NCBI GenBank assembly: GCA_963580455.1
Contig: OY756967.1
Coordinates: 17,220,022-17,284,021, forward strand
Source of the DNA: Euonymus europaeus
Taxonomy: Eukaryota; Streptophyta; Magnoliopsida; Celastrales; Celastraceae
Length of the DNA stretch: 64,000 bases
Direction of reading: 5' to 3'
Both the position numbers and the translations under genes were made by a program. Positions within the stretch are counted from its first letter, which is position 1. Every line of letters begins with the position of its first letter. Positions 22,545-33,000 of this stretch are shown piece after piece. The notes beneath the pieces are model-generated. The model was not told the DNA's origin. It ran no database searches and was given only the letters and a program-made list of their open reading frames with translations.

Positions 22545-22775
22545 TGTGGATTGTAGTAGGAAATCTTACGTACTTGATAATCAGTCAAAACATGGCCCTC
22601 TTTAGGTGAGTTTGTGCCTAATATTATCAAAATATTATTATTATATTTGTGAAAGCCAACTTATTTTGAATAAAATTTGTCAACCTACGTATTGCTCATA
22701 CTTCATATTATATTGGGTATCTATCATTATCACCAAATTTTGTCTCCCAAGTGGCCAAATAATTGACTTGAGTAA
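22545..22775 (+). pseudogene. Squalene synthase pseudogene, 3' fragment (exons 12-13 remnants)
   Basis: GGAAATCTTACGTACTTGAT and what follows (about 22558-22604) match exon 12 of SQS (36081-36126), including the GTGAGTTT donor, but the final Leu codon is TAG. About 22710-22770 matches exon 13 (36272-36340), ending in the shared TGGCCAAATAA before the stop. The intron between them is also alignable. Exons 8-11 were not found between 3725 and 22545. Orientation equals that of the intact gene, so this fits an old tandem duplication later split by transposons. Confidence 0.82.
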
Positions 22776-23502
22776 GTTCATTTTTTCTTCTTCCTTTTGC
22801 ATCAGTCTTTTTCAGTAAGATTTAATGGTTGATCAAATAACTATTGTGCACAAAATGCAAAAACAAATAAGGAAGCTTTCTTTTGTGCATGATGTGATTT
22901 AGTTTCAGCAAACTTCCTTTTGCGATTATACACGTTGTTGGTGCAGGTTTTTAGTCTTGATTTTTGGACACTAATAATACCTATTGGCCTCATAAACGTG
23001 GACTAGCTTCCAATTAATGTTTTTAATACATAAATAAATATTTAATACAAGTTGTAGGGCTTTTGTGCAATTTTTTTCCTGTCTGGGATAGAAAGAGATT
23101 TATGAAGGACATAAGTTAATGTATTTTGTACAATTAATATTAATTAGGAATGACAGAGTGTGGGATACCAATTTATTGTTTAATAAGAGTTTTGTGCAGT
23201 TCCAGAACTCGAATTCAACATAATTAAATAGCTGGACAAGGGTGGAGGGTTGCATGTCTTGATAGAAAGCTAATAGTTGGGCTTATCATGTTATGGCTTG
23301 AGCAATTGAGGTTGGAAAAGTTCCACATCGATGTCTCTATCTCACTTTTCTGCTTGGTTAAAGAGTTAAGTTTTCAGAATCAATGTCAATAGTGTGTTTT
23401 CAATCACTATAATGATTGTGTCTCATTTGGTGAGGCTCGGAATCCGATGTCATTTTCGAATGGACCCTCTCAATTGTCTGATCATCGATTTCTATCTATC
23501 TA
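22776..23502. other. Intergenic, nothing recognised
   Basis: AT-rich non-coding DNA between the SQS relic and the Harbinger element. I see no coding frame, repeat array or element ends. Confidence 0.5.
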
Positions 23503-23809
23503 TGAGACTACCCACAGCAGTTACTCTAAATTGATTCTCTAAATTCCAGCAAAAATACATTTTTCACCAATTTACAGTTTTTGAAACAGTAACAGCACAC
23601 AGCAGTTACTCTAAACCTATACTCTAAATCATTTAATATTCATTTCTACAATCACTTTTTATTTAATTAAACTCAATCAATTACTATTATTTTAAATATC
23701 AAACCTTATCATATTAATAATGATAATATGATATTAATGTTAATAATTTTTTTATTTTGTTTATTAGTTGACATTAATAAATTTTTTATTAATTAATTAA
23801 TTTGTGTGG

Positions 23810-23990
23810 CTACAAATAAGGTTGTTGGATGTTGTGGTTGAAAATGGGTTGATTAAATGTGTGGATAGTTTGAGGTTGTTGGAACATGTGATTGTGAATG
23901 TGGTTGTTGAAATATGTGGTTATTTTGTGGTTGTTGGAATATGTGGTTGAGGATGTGGTTGTTCAAATATGTGGTTGTTGGAATATATGG
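23810..23990. repeat. Subterminal TGTGGTTGTTGGAATA repeats of the Harbinger element
   Basis: Irregular direct repeats of TGTGGTTGTTGGAATATG lie between the left inverted repeat and the transposase promoter. Subterminal repeats are often binding sites for the element's own proteins; that role here is inference. Confidence 0.6.
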
Positions 23991-24041
23991 CTACTAATTG
24001 TCTATTGAGTTTGTGTGGACATCATTACTCTAGAAATTTTC

Positions 24042-24050
24042 TATATAAAG
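24042..24050 (+). promoter_or_regulatory. TATA box of the Harbinger transposase
   Basis: TATATAAAG lies 64 bp upstream of the transposase ATG at 24114 and 536 bp inside the left end. No competing upstream ATG is in the expected leader. Confidence 0.65.
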
Positions 24051-24113
24051 CAATCAACTACTAGTGTTCAATACATCTTAAATCTATCATTTCTACCATA
24101 ATCTTCAACTTCA

Positions 24114-25400
24114 ATGGATTTCTTTTCAAGGCGTAGAAAGAAAAAAATCACAGCAGATCCGCCATCTGATGATGATGTAGTGGAGACACTGGCAATAGGG
24201 CTAGCTATGGAGTTTGAGGAATCATCATCCAATCATAGTTCTGGAGAAAGACGATATATTGATCGTAATACTTTGTTAGGCCATGAGCGTCTGTTCCATG
24301 ATTATTTTTCAGACAATCCAGTGTACTCTGCTGAACTTTTTCGAAGGAGATTCCGTATGAGTCATTCTTTGTTCAATCGAATTCAAACTACGATTGAAGC
24401 AAATACACCATACTTTCAACAAAGGCGAAATGCTGCTGGAAAATTGGGTTTGTCGTCTATTCAGAAGATAACAGCAGCACTTCGGATGCTTGCATATGGA
24501 GTATCAGCTGATTTCATGGATGAATATATCAGAATCGGGGAGACTACCGCACTTGAAAGTCTAAAACTATTTGTCAAGTCTGTAATTTGCTTGTTTGGTA
24601 AAGAGTACTTACGATCCCCAACTGCGGATGATCTTACCAGATTGCTTGCAATTGGTGAAGCTCGTGGATTTTCGGGTATATTAGGGAGCATTGACTGTAT
24701 GCATTGGAAGTGGAAGAATTGTCCGAGTGCTTGGAAAGGTATGTATTCCGGACACGTTCATGAACCAACTACTATTTTGGAAGCAGTTGCCTCCTACGAC
24801 CTTTGGATCTGGCATGCATTTTTCGGCATGCCAAGATCTCACAATGATATTAATGTCTTGGAACGATCTAATGTATTCCAAGAGCTTGCTATGGGACGTG
24901 CTCCTGCAGTGAATTATTCTGTTAATGGGCGTAACTATACCATGGGATACTACTTAGCTGACGGCATCTATCCTTCTTGGGCTACATTTGTAAAAACAAT
25001 TCTTGCACCGCGGACACGTAAACATAGACACTTTGCTAAGTGTCAAGAATCCGCAAGAAAGGATGTGGAACGTGCTTTTGGAGTATTACAAGCAAGATTT
25101 GCTATTGTTCGTACTCCAGCTCGGTTTCTTCATACTGATACACTTGACGACATCATGACTGCTTGCATCATATTGCACAATATGATTGTCGAAGATGAAA
25201 GAGATTCATATCAGCAGTTGGATCTTACTGCATATGAACAAATAAATGAAAGCCCTCCTATGGCTGAAACTTCAAACAATACTGGAGAAGTCATGAACTT
25301 CATTCAACGTCACCACCTTATTAGAGATAGAGAAGTCCACAACCAATTTCAAATTGATCTCATCGATCATGTGTGGAATCTTCACAGTGACGCAAGCTAA
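24114..25400 (+). CDS. PIF/Harbinger transposase (DDE superfamily, ALP1/HARBI1-like), intact
   Basis: Uninterrupted 428-aa frame with a basic N-terminus (MDFFSRRRKKK). It has a helical DNA-binding part (about residues 60-190; RFRMSHSLFNRI, KLGLSSIQKITAALRMLAYG) and a DDE_Tnp_4-type catalytic domain (about 190-360). The likely catalytic residues are Asp194 in GSIDCMHW, Asp283 in YYLADGIYPSW and Glu319 in KDVERAFGVLQARF. RSHNDINVLERS (Asp245) is another conserved block. The length is usual for plant PIF transposases. The enzyme cuts and moves the element, and family members need a Myb/SANT-like partner for import or DNA binding; here that gene lies downstream on the other strand. The start is supported by the TATA box 64 bp upstream. 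Domesticated relatives such as ALP1 exist, but flanking inverted repeats and a target duplication mark this as a transposon gene. Confidence 0.95.
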   Translation: MDFFSRRRKKKITADPPSDDDVVETLAIGLAMEFEESSSNHSSGERRYIDRNTLLGHERLFHDYFSDNPVYSAELFRRRFRMSHSLFNRIQTTIEANTPYFQQRRNAAGKLGLSSIQKITAALRMLAYGVSADFMDEYIRIGETTALESLKLFVKSVICLFGKEYLRSPTADDLTRLLAIGEARGFSGILGSIDCMHWKWKNCPSAWKGMYSGHVHEPTTILEAVASYDLWIWHAFFGMPRSHNDINVLERSNVFQELAMGRAPAVNYSVNGRNYTMGYYLADGIYPSWATFVKTILAPRTRKHRHFAKCQESARKDVERAFGVLQARFAIVRTPARFLHTDTLDDIMTACIILHNMIVEDERDSYQQLDLTAYEQINESPPMAETSNNTGEVMNFIQRHHLIRDREVHNQFQIDLIDHVWNLHSDAS

Positions 25401-25404
25401 GCAT

Positions 25405-25815
25405 TGGTAACCTCATTTCGTAGTTTATTATGTAACTTCATTTTGTAAGCCAAGTAGTATGGTGTAACTTCATTTTGCAAGCCAAGTAGTATTATGTAAC
25501 TTCATTTCGTAGTTTATTATGTAACTTTATTTTGCAAGCCAAGTAGTATGGTGTAACTTCATTTTGTAAGCCAAGTATTATTATACGTATTTATGCTAAT
25601 GATATTTGAAAAGTCCAATTTATAATATATATAAAGCATTAAATGATAAATAACAAGTCCAAATTATAATAGTTAACAAATCCAAATTATAAATAACAAG
25701 TCCAAATTATAAATAGATAACAAGTCCAAATGATAGATAACAAGTCCAAATTATAAATAGATGACAAGTCCAAATGATAAATAACAAGTCCAAATGATAA
25801 CAGATAACAAGTCTA
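25405..25815. repeat. Two short repeat tracts between the Harbinger genes
   Basis: At 25410-25590, GTAACTTCATTTTG(T/C)AAGCCA alternates with GTAACTTCATTTCGTAGTTTA. At 25640-25815, AACAAGTCCAAATTATAAATAG-type units recur about eight times. Both lie between the convergent stop codons and are non-coding. Confidence 0.8.
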
Positions 25816-25822
25816 AATGTCC

Positions 25823-26877
25823 TCAATGACCACGCCTAGCAAGGATATCTGCTTGCAAGCCCTCAATGTACTCACGCTGCACAACACCTAATGAATTCAA
25901 ATCAGTCATCATGATTTGATATTCCCTCTCTCTCTTTTTTTGCTCAATCTTCTCATACTTGGCACTTGCAAGTTGTCTCTCTGCTTCTGCCCTGACTTTC
26001 TCCACCTTTGCCCTGACTTGCTCCACCTTCAGCTTCACCTCCAACTTATTAGTTTCCAATGCCAAATGATCCTTCCATTCTTTGGCCCACAATCTCAACT
26101 AGTGCACGGTGATCACCCTTGCCTTTCTTCCTAGCCTCTTTTGCAGCATCTCTACCAATTGGTCTGTCAACTGAAACTGACCCTGAGAACTCATCATCAT
26201 CCAAATTTATAGTATCAGCATCATGCATGTCACAGGTACCATTCTGCTTTCTCTTAGAGGACGACTGTCCCACATACATGTTCCACTTTGGTTGATGTCT
26301 CAGCAAATTCCAGCAATGATCAAACTGAAAATGTGTACCTATAATTTCATGATACATCTCCTTTGCCAGTTGGATCTGTAAAAATTAAATGCAGTTAAAA
26401 ATAAGGAAATTTTGGAACTTGAATAATAAATATTAAACTAGAATTTATGCTTACCTTATCGATCTCATTTGTACCGGATGGTCGCGAATCCTCAATTTGA
26501 GTAAGATAGCCTGAAAACTTGTTTACTGCAAGTTGAATAGAAGACCACCGGCTTGTCAAAGATCTTTCAGTTCAAATGCCGTGATTAGAGCCTCTCCCCT
26601 CATTATATAGTTCTCCAATTCTTGTCCAAAAGGTCTTTGACTTTTGGTCGGTCCCTTTAATTGAATCCAAACTTGTGTTCAACCAAGCAGATACCAAATT
26701 TTTGTCTTCATCAATGGAGAAGTTACCTCCACGATTGTTTGATCTCTGAGTCACCTTTCGCGTCTTCTTTGGAGCTGAAACTTCTACATGTGAACTAACC
26801 ATATGCACGTTCTGTGTCTCGTATTGTGTAGAATCCTCTGAAAATGGGTCAAATTCAGCGTCAAATTGAGGATCCAT
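25823..26877 (-). pseudogene. Harbinger Myb/SANT-like DNA-binding protein, damaged
   Basis: The frame starts at 26877 (MDPQFDAEFDPFSED). Exon 1 (26877-26455) encodes an acidic N-terminus and a Myb/SANT-like domain (GGNFSIDEDKNLVSAWLNTS, KTFWTRIGELYNE, SRWSSIQ). Exon 2 (26375-25823), after a GT-AG intron, encodes the NAM-associated-type tail (KWNMYVGQSSSKRKQNG) and a charged coiled coil (KLEVKLKVEQVRAKVEKVRAEAE). Two lesions are visible: an in-frame TGA near 26572, probably from CGA, and a frameshift near 26080-26100 that ends the second exon early. In active elements this protein pairs with the transposase. With these lesions the copy can give only truncated products. Confidence 0.85.
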
Positions 26878-28506
26878 ATCAAAGAAATTTTACAAACTCT
26901 GCTTCAATACCCTACAAAAATTCATGTACCAAATCCTCAAGTACTGGTTTCTCCATATATTCATGCAATAATGAAATTTTCATGAGTTCTAAAAATAGTC
27001 TGCCAAACAAATCATGCAATATTTTTTCATGTAACATACATTTGCAAGGATGCCAGTTATATTCACTCTTGCTAGCCAAAAAATTCAGAACTATACAGGC
27101 ATTTATCAAGAAATACAAACAATGTAAACTAATAAACAAATTCGTTCTACAATTATATAACATACAAAAGGTTTTAAGGTTTCTTTTTGGCTTATGTACT
27201 ACAACTGTTAGTTTTTAGTGCACTATTGAATGAAATTAAAATATTTCATAACTGATGGTAGAAAAGAGTAGGAACACTTATGCTGTGCATATGATGACAA
27301 TTAAAGTTTTGGTAAATTGTTTTATTACCCAACTGTAAGTTTTAATTCAGATACTATGCCTATAGGAAACTGGTATCAAAAGGCTTGAATTACTGCTTTC
27401 TCCAGAGAATTTGAAGAAGGAATAACTAAATATCAAAGACTCAACCTCAGACATATTAGCACATCCCCATTCAATTTCAACCATCTACAAGCAGAAACAT
27501 CTCATATGCATCATTTGAGTTTCTAGAAAAGCTTTTATATGATATCAAATTATTGGTTAGACAACTTCAACATCGCATTAATTTCAATTTATTGGTTAGA
27601 CAACTTCAACTTGCTATCAAAAACATTGTATAAATCACATCAAAACCTCACTCCAATCAAATGAAGCGAAAAAGTTTCAAGTGACAAAATCCACCTTTAG
27701 TCAAACAAGTCTGCAGAAACAACAATGAATCAAAGATTTTCTCACAAGATTACTACTTTTCCATCAGAGCACTCGACGCCAAACCATGATCAGGGATCAA
27801 TTTCTCAATTGTTTTCATCCCAATTGGACAGAGCCCCACATGGGTCTTCCTCTCCAAGTCTCAAAAGAGCCAAACCTATTCACGTTTATCCATTTTTGTA
27901 AATGCATATAACAATTGACAACACCCTATTTTTTCATCTAGAAAGCAAAACATAGTGCATTTCAATTCTACCAACTGAATCTAACATTTTGAGCATCTCA
28001 ACCTTCCTAGATACAAAGCTTCAGCCCAATGAGATAGTGTAATGAAAAGAAATTAGCTATCAAAAGAAAGAAAAGAAAAGGATAGTATTCATGATCCAGA
28101 TTTCAGAAAATTAGAAAGCCCTCAATCAGGCACAGAGCTTCTAGGGCAGCGATCCAATCTTTGATATCGATCAAGTCTTTGGCATAGCAAAAACAAAAAC
28201 ATAGAAATTGAACATACCTGGACGACAAGCGAGATCACCGGGAAGGACTGGTTATTTCGGCAGCAAATGAAGAGAACGAGAAGAGTATGTTGGTGCGATC
28301 GGCGTCTAGGAGAGAGAGGAGAAGAATCAGTATTATTTTTATTATAAATTTACGTTAAGCGTATGAACAGTAGGACTGGAGGAGTCCAGATCCACTGTTG
28401 CAAAACAATAAAACCCAGTCACTGATCCAGTGACTGATGTGGGCCAAAATGTCACTACAATACAAAACTGACTCTTTATTTTACAGCCCAAATACAATAC
28501 CCAGTC
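26878..28506 (-). other. 5' non-coding region of the Harbinger SANT gene
   Basis: No coding frame is convincing. On the minus strand this is the upstream leader, promoter and perhaps introns of the SANT-like gene, from the right inverted repeat to its ATG. Several GT-AG pairs are possible (for example a donor near 28215), but I cannot choose one. Confidence 0.45.
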
Positions 28507-28525
28507 ACTGCTGTGGGTAGTCTGA

Positions 28526-30024
28526 GTCACTAGGTTCATCACTTTCTATCACATAGATAGTGCACTACTTTTTGTTGTCGGTTATCACTAACTCGCCTTT
28601 AATGTGTTGTCCTATAGAATTCTAATCCATAGAGCTATAGTCCAAAATGCTACTCGTACTACAAATACGTCTCTCCAACTCAGCAAAATACATTTGCATA
28701 AACTTCAACCACTTTCACTTACATTATTCAAGCATAAGTTACTCATTAACTAAACAATCTCTTAATAATTTAAATTAAACTTATTCTAAATATCAATTGA
28801 CTATTCCAACTCCATAACCACCATACAACCATGATTAAACAATGACATGACTCAAATGCCATTGGACTAATGGATAATTATGTACAATAGCATTATGTAT
28901 GACTAGCATCACCGATTATGGGTGAGAAAAGTAATTGTCGAGTGAAAATGATACCCTACCTCTCCTTTTTGATTCCCATGTTGCCGCACATCACAACCTC
29001 CATAGATAGGCACAAATCTTGCTCAACAGCTTCAAATCCAAATCAAGGAGTTTAAACCCATCTTGAAAGAAGAATGCCATCTAAAGGTTTTATGGTCATA
29101 CCCCGATATACATGAGCCGTGTTGGTCATTTGATAAGTAGATCAATTAGGTACGATTCGACGTAAGCCAAACCAAGAGATCCTAAACAAGAAGAGGATGT
29201 CATTATTGTGGGACTAGAGAGAATGCTAGACTCCTTGCTTGTCTCACTTTCTAGGAGACTACTTGGTGGGTTTGAAGCTAACCAGATCGACTTAAATTTT
29301 AGGATGGGTTCTTACTCCAACCATGAATTTGAGACCTTATAATATTTATCTTTTAAGGTCAGATCTTGTTTGTAGCGATGAATGATTCTAATTCGATTTG
29401 GCATCCACTACGATTCCATGAATTTGTTGCAAGGGCCTAAGGTTCTTGCCGGAGAAGATGACAAGATCTGGCAAGAAGATTCAACTAGAATCTTAACCTC
29501 ATTTATTTTTTCATGTGGAATTTTTAATTGACTTTTTTTTAAAAAAAATGTTTCCACCTCACCATTTAACTTCCATGTGTGCACCGTTATAACAAAAGTT
29601 TAGGTCATATGCATGTTTATCTCGTTTTTAAAAATAGGAGGACTTGAATAAGTCCAAAAAATTTTGAAAAGTAAAAGGACCATTGACACTTTTCCCAAAA
29701 TATAATTAGAGGGTGTAAATATCACCACTCTCAAAAAAATCTCGAAATAACCTTTACAATGCAATTCGCAGCCGCTCGTCCTTTTCAAACTATCCCATAT
29801 TTTAATTTCTGACCTTATTTTTATTTAATATTAAATCGCATTGTCAACGCAAGAAAAACCGACAGTTTCAAGTTTTCCAACGCAGAGAATTTGGAAATGA
29901 GATTCACAGACGCCACATTAGACCCACCAATTCCTTCACCTCACCTACAAAAACCACTGCGAAATCCACTGATTTTTTAATTTGCGACTTTTTATTTCTC
30001 AGGATCTGAATCTTGGCCAGAGAA
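28526..30024 (+). promoter_or_regulatory. Upstream region and 5' UTR of squalene synthase
   Basis: This 1.5 kb between the Harbinger element and the SQS ATG contains no recognisable gene. It is AT-rich to about 29850 and then less so. A leader with CTCACCTACAAAAACCACTG near 29940 is likely transcribed. No clear TATA box could be chosen. The Harbinger insertion marks the outer limit of uninterrupted promoter sequence. Confidence 0.55.
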
Positions 30025-33000
30025 ATGGGGAGTTTAGGGACGATGTTAAAGCATCCAGACGATGTGTATCCTCTATTGAAGCTGAAGATGGCGGCGAAGC
30101 AAGCGGAGAAGCAGATCCCGCCGCAGCCTCACTGGGGCTTCTGCTACTCTATGCTTCTTAAAGTCTCTAGGAGCTTCGCTCTCGTCATTCAACAGCTCGG
30201 TCCCCAGCTTCGCGACGCTGTAAGTTTTATGTATTGTATGTATGTGTAGATCCATGACATGCGTGCGGGAATCTATGTACGTGGGCAATTCTGTCGTGAT
30301 TCGTTGTTATAAGTTGGGGATGATTTATATTGTTTCTAATTTTCTATATATATATATATATATTATGATTTGCAGGTGTGCATATTTTATTTGGTTCTTC
30401 GAGCCCTCGACACTGTTGGTTAGTCCTAAAAAATCCTTCATGTCATAAATTTAAGTTGTTTGCCTCTATCATCTCTCAAATCAGTATTTCTTATTCAATT
30501 TTGATCTTTTAATTAAAGATCATATATCTTTGACGATTTGATTATGTAAGTAAATTATAGATCTATATACGTTACTTTAGAGGCGAATAAAAAATTTCTT
30601 TTGGCCTATTGGGATGCTGATACTAGAGGTCATGAGATTACTTCTTTTCTCCTAGCTTTGTTATGTGATATACATGAGCTCAATCATGTCCAGGGTGCCG
30701 CCAATTGTGTGCAACTACTCCCTCTGTCCTGAAAAGAGAGTCCTACTTTTTATATTTATCTGTCCCAAATTATAGTTTAGTTTCACTTTTTAGAATGTAG
30801 TTAATTAATTAAATTCCTAAAAGATCCCTATTTAATGTGCTTCATTATCTTACAATTTTTTTCATCTTTCTATGACTATTTGGCATAAAAAAATCATTAA
30901 TTAAAGATATATTAGGAAGTGAAGTATACAAGTAACATTTAATATTTTAATTTTCTCACTGTATTAATTAGAATTTCTTAATCTGTGTGAAAAAAGGAAG
31001 TAAGACTATCTTTATGGAACGGAGGGAGTACCTGTTTTTTTGGTTTTTTGGTTTTGTTTGTAACATGTGTTTTTAATATGGTGTTATATGAAGGTATTTA
31101 CTCAAAGAGCTCTTTTTGTGGTTTGATTTTTATATCATCTCCTGCTTTTGCTATCATATCAAGTTGTTATATTGTTTTTTATTGAAATTTTTGTAATGGT
31201 TTCTTTCAGAGGATGACACCAGCATACCTACAGATGTGAAAGTGCCTATCCTCAAAGCTTTTCATCAGCACATATATGAGCAAGACTGGCATTTTTCATG
31301 TAAGTGTTTTTGATACTCTACCCTCTGTCATTTCTCATATATGTTATTTTGTTGTTAATTACATGGATCAAGTTCCTTATATTGAAAAGTCTAATTAGAT
31401 AAACTTTTAAGACCAGTATATTCCCCGATTCTCCATCAACTGCTTTTCATTGTGTATTATAATTTTTTCTTCCAGTAGGGGTTAATGAGGGGAATTCTCT
31501 ACTGTTTATGAATCATTTATCATCGAATATTTCCATCTTCTTATGTATGTTCTGTATTACCATAAGAATTAACACATTGAGTTTGACTCATAAATCTACT
31601 GGGTAGGAGCTTTAGCTTTCGAGTACTTTGTTTAATATCGTAGGGTTAGGAAAATTCTTTCTCGGTTTCTCCTCGCCGTGAGAAATCCGAGTATAGTGGA
31701 CCACAGTTATAATCTTTATGTGTTAGGGTATTTTTACGATCTTAACTCTTGTGCTAATTTGCTTCTCTCTTCTACAAGGTGGCACAAAAGAGTACAAGGT
31801 GCTCATGGACCAGTTTCATCATGTTTCAATTGCTTTTCTGGAGCTTGGGAAAGGGTAACTTCTATTCTTGTAACTTAACTGCCATATCTATTAAAAGGAT
31901 CTTTTATGCATTTGAAAAATAATCCACTTTTAATAATGCATATTGCCCCTTGCTAACCCCAGAAGATTTGTGACTTGTGTTTATTCTTGGTGAGTCAGGA
32001 CCCAGCGTGACTTGGGTTTATTTCATATTAGCGGTTTTTGCATGCTTCTTTCTTCTGTACAAACTAATCCATGGTATTCATGGCAGTTATCAAGAGGCCA
32101 TTGAAGAAATAACACGTCGAATGGGTGCAGGAATGGCAAAATTTATATGCAAGGAGGTAACTCATGTAGCAGGAGAAATTTTGGATAGATAGATATCTAA
32201 TGTAACCAATTAATTGTAGACAAGACAAGTACTAGTTTAACACCAAAAAAAAAGTACCGTTCTTTGTCTGATGATTTGTTTAAGTCTCTTTTTTCATTTG
32301 GTTATTATCATAATGATGGTTTCCTAGAAAAAAATACACCAACATATATCACAAATAGTAATGGTGAAGACACATGTTTTGGAGTTTAATTTTGCCCTTG
32401 GATTTTGGCTCCTAAAGATAGTCGAATGATAATCTTGTTTTACAGAAATATTGGTTATTTGCAGGTGGAATCCATTGATGACTATGATGAATATTGCCAC
32501 TATGTAGCAGGACTCGTAGGGCTAGGTCTGTCCAAGCTTTTCCATGCCTCTGGATCTGAAGATTTGGCTTCAGATTCTCTCTCGAATTCCATGGGATTAT
32601 TTCTTCAGGTATTGATCTGTTGTATCAACCCGCAACATCCTATCCACCTACTTAATTTTGATTTGAATTTATTGAGTATGATGTCATGCCTCCTGCTTCT
32701 GATAAATCCCAGAAAACAAACATCATTCGTGATTATTTGGAGGATATAAACGAGATACCTAAGTCCCGCATGTTTTGGCCTCGCGAAATCTGGAGTAAAT
32801 ATGTTAACAAACTTGAGGTTTGTTTCTTTCTTATGATCAATTTTAACATTATCAACTCGCTTTAGTGAAATCTGGTTGCATCCAGTATGAAATCTAAGTT
32901 GACTTTCTTTTTTGTATCGTAGGACTTGAAATATGAGGAGAATTCAGTCAAGGCAGTGCAATGCTTGAATGACATGGTAACTAATTCCTTGATCCATGTT

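Larger units (their letters stand above)
23506..28522 (+). mobile_element. PIF/Harbinger DNA transposon (5,017 bp), TSD TGA
   Basis: The terminal inverted repeats GACTACCCACAGCAGT (23506-23521) and its complement (28507-28522) match, with one mismatch a base further in. The 3-bp target copies TGA are at 23503-23505 and 28523-28525; a 3-bp duplication is typical of the superfamily, although TTA/TAA is commoner. Inside are the two expected convergent genes: an intact DDE transposase (+) and a damaged Myb/SANT-like partner (-). It could be mobile only if a partner protein is supplied from elsewhere. Confidence 0.92.

Noticed and set aside
24114..25400. Domesticated ALP1/HARBI1-type host gene
   Set aside because: Exact inverted repeats, a 3-bp target copy and the SANT partner in the same element mark it as a transposon gene.
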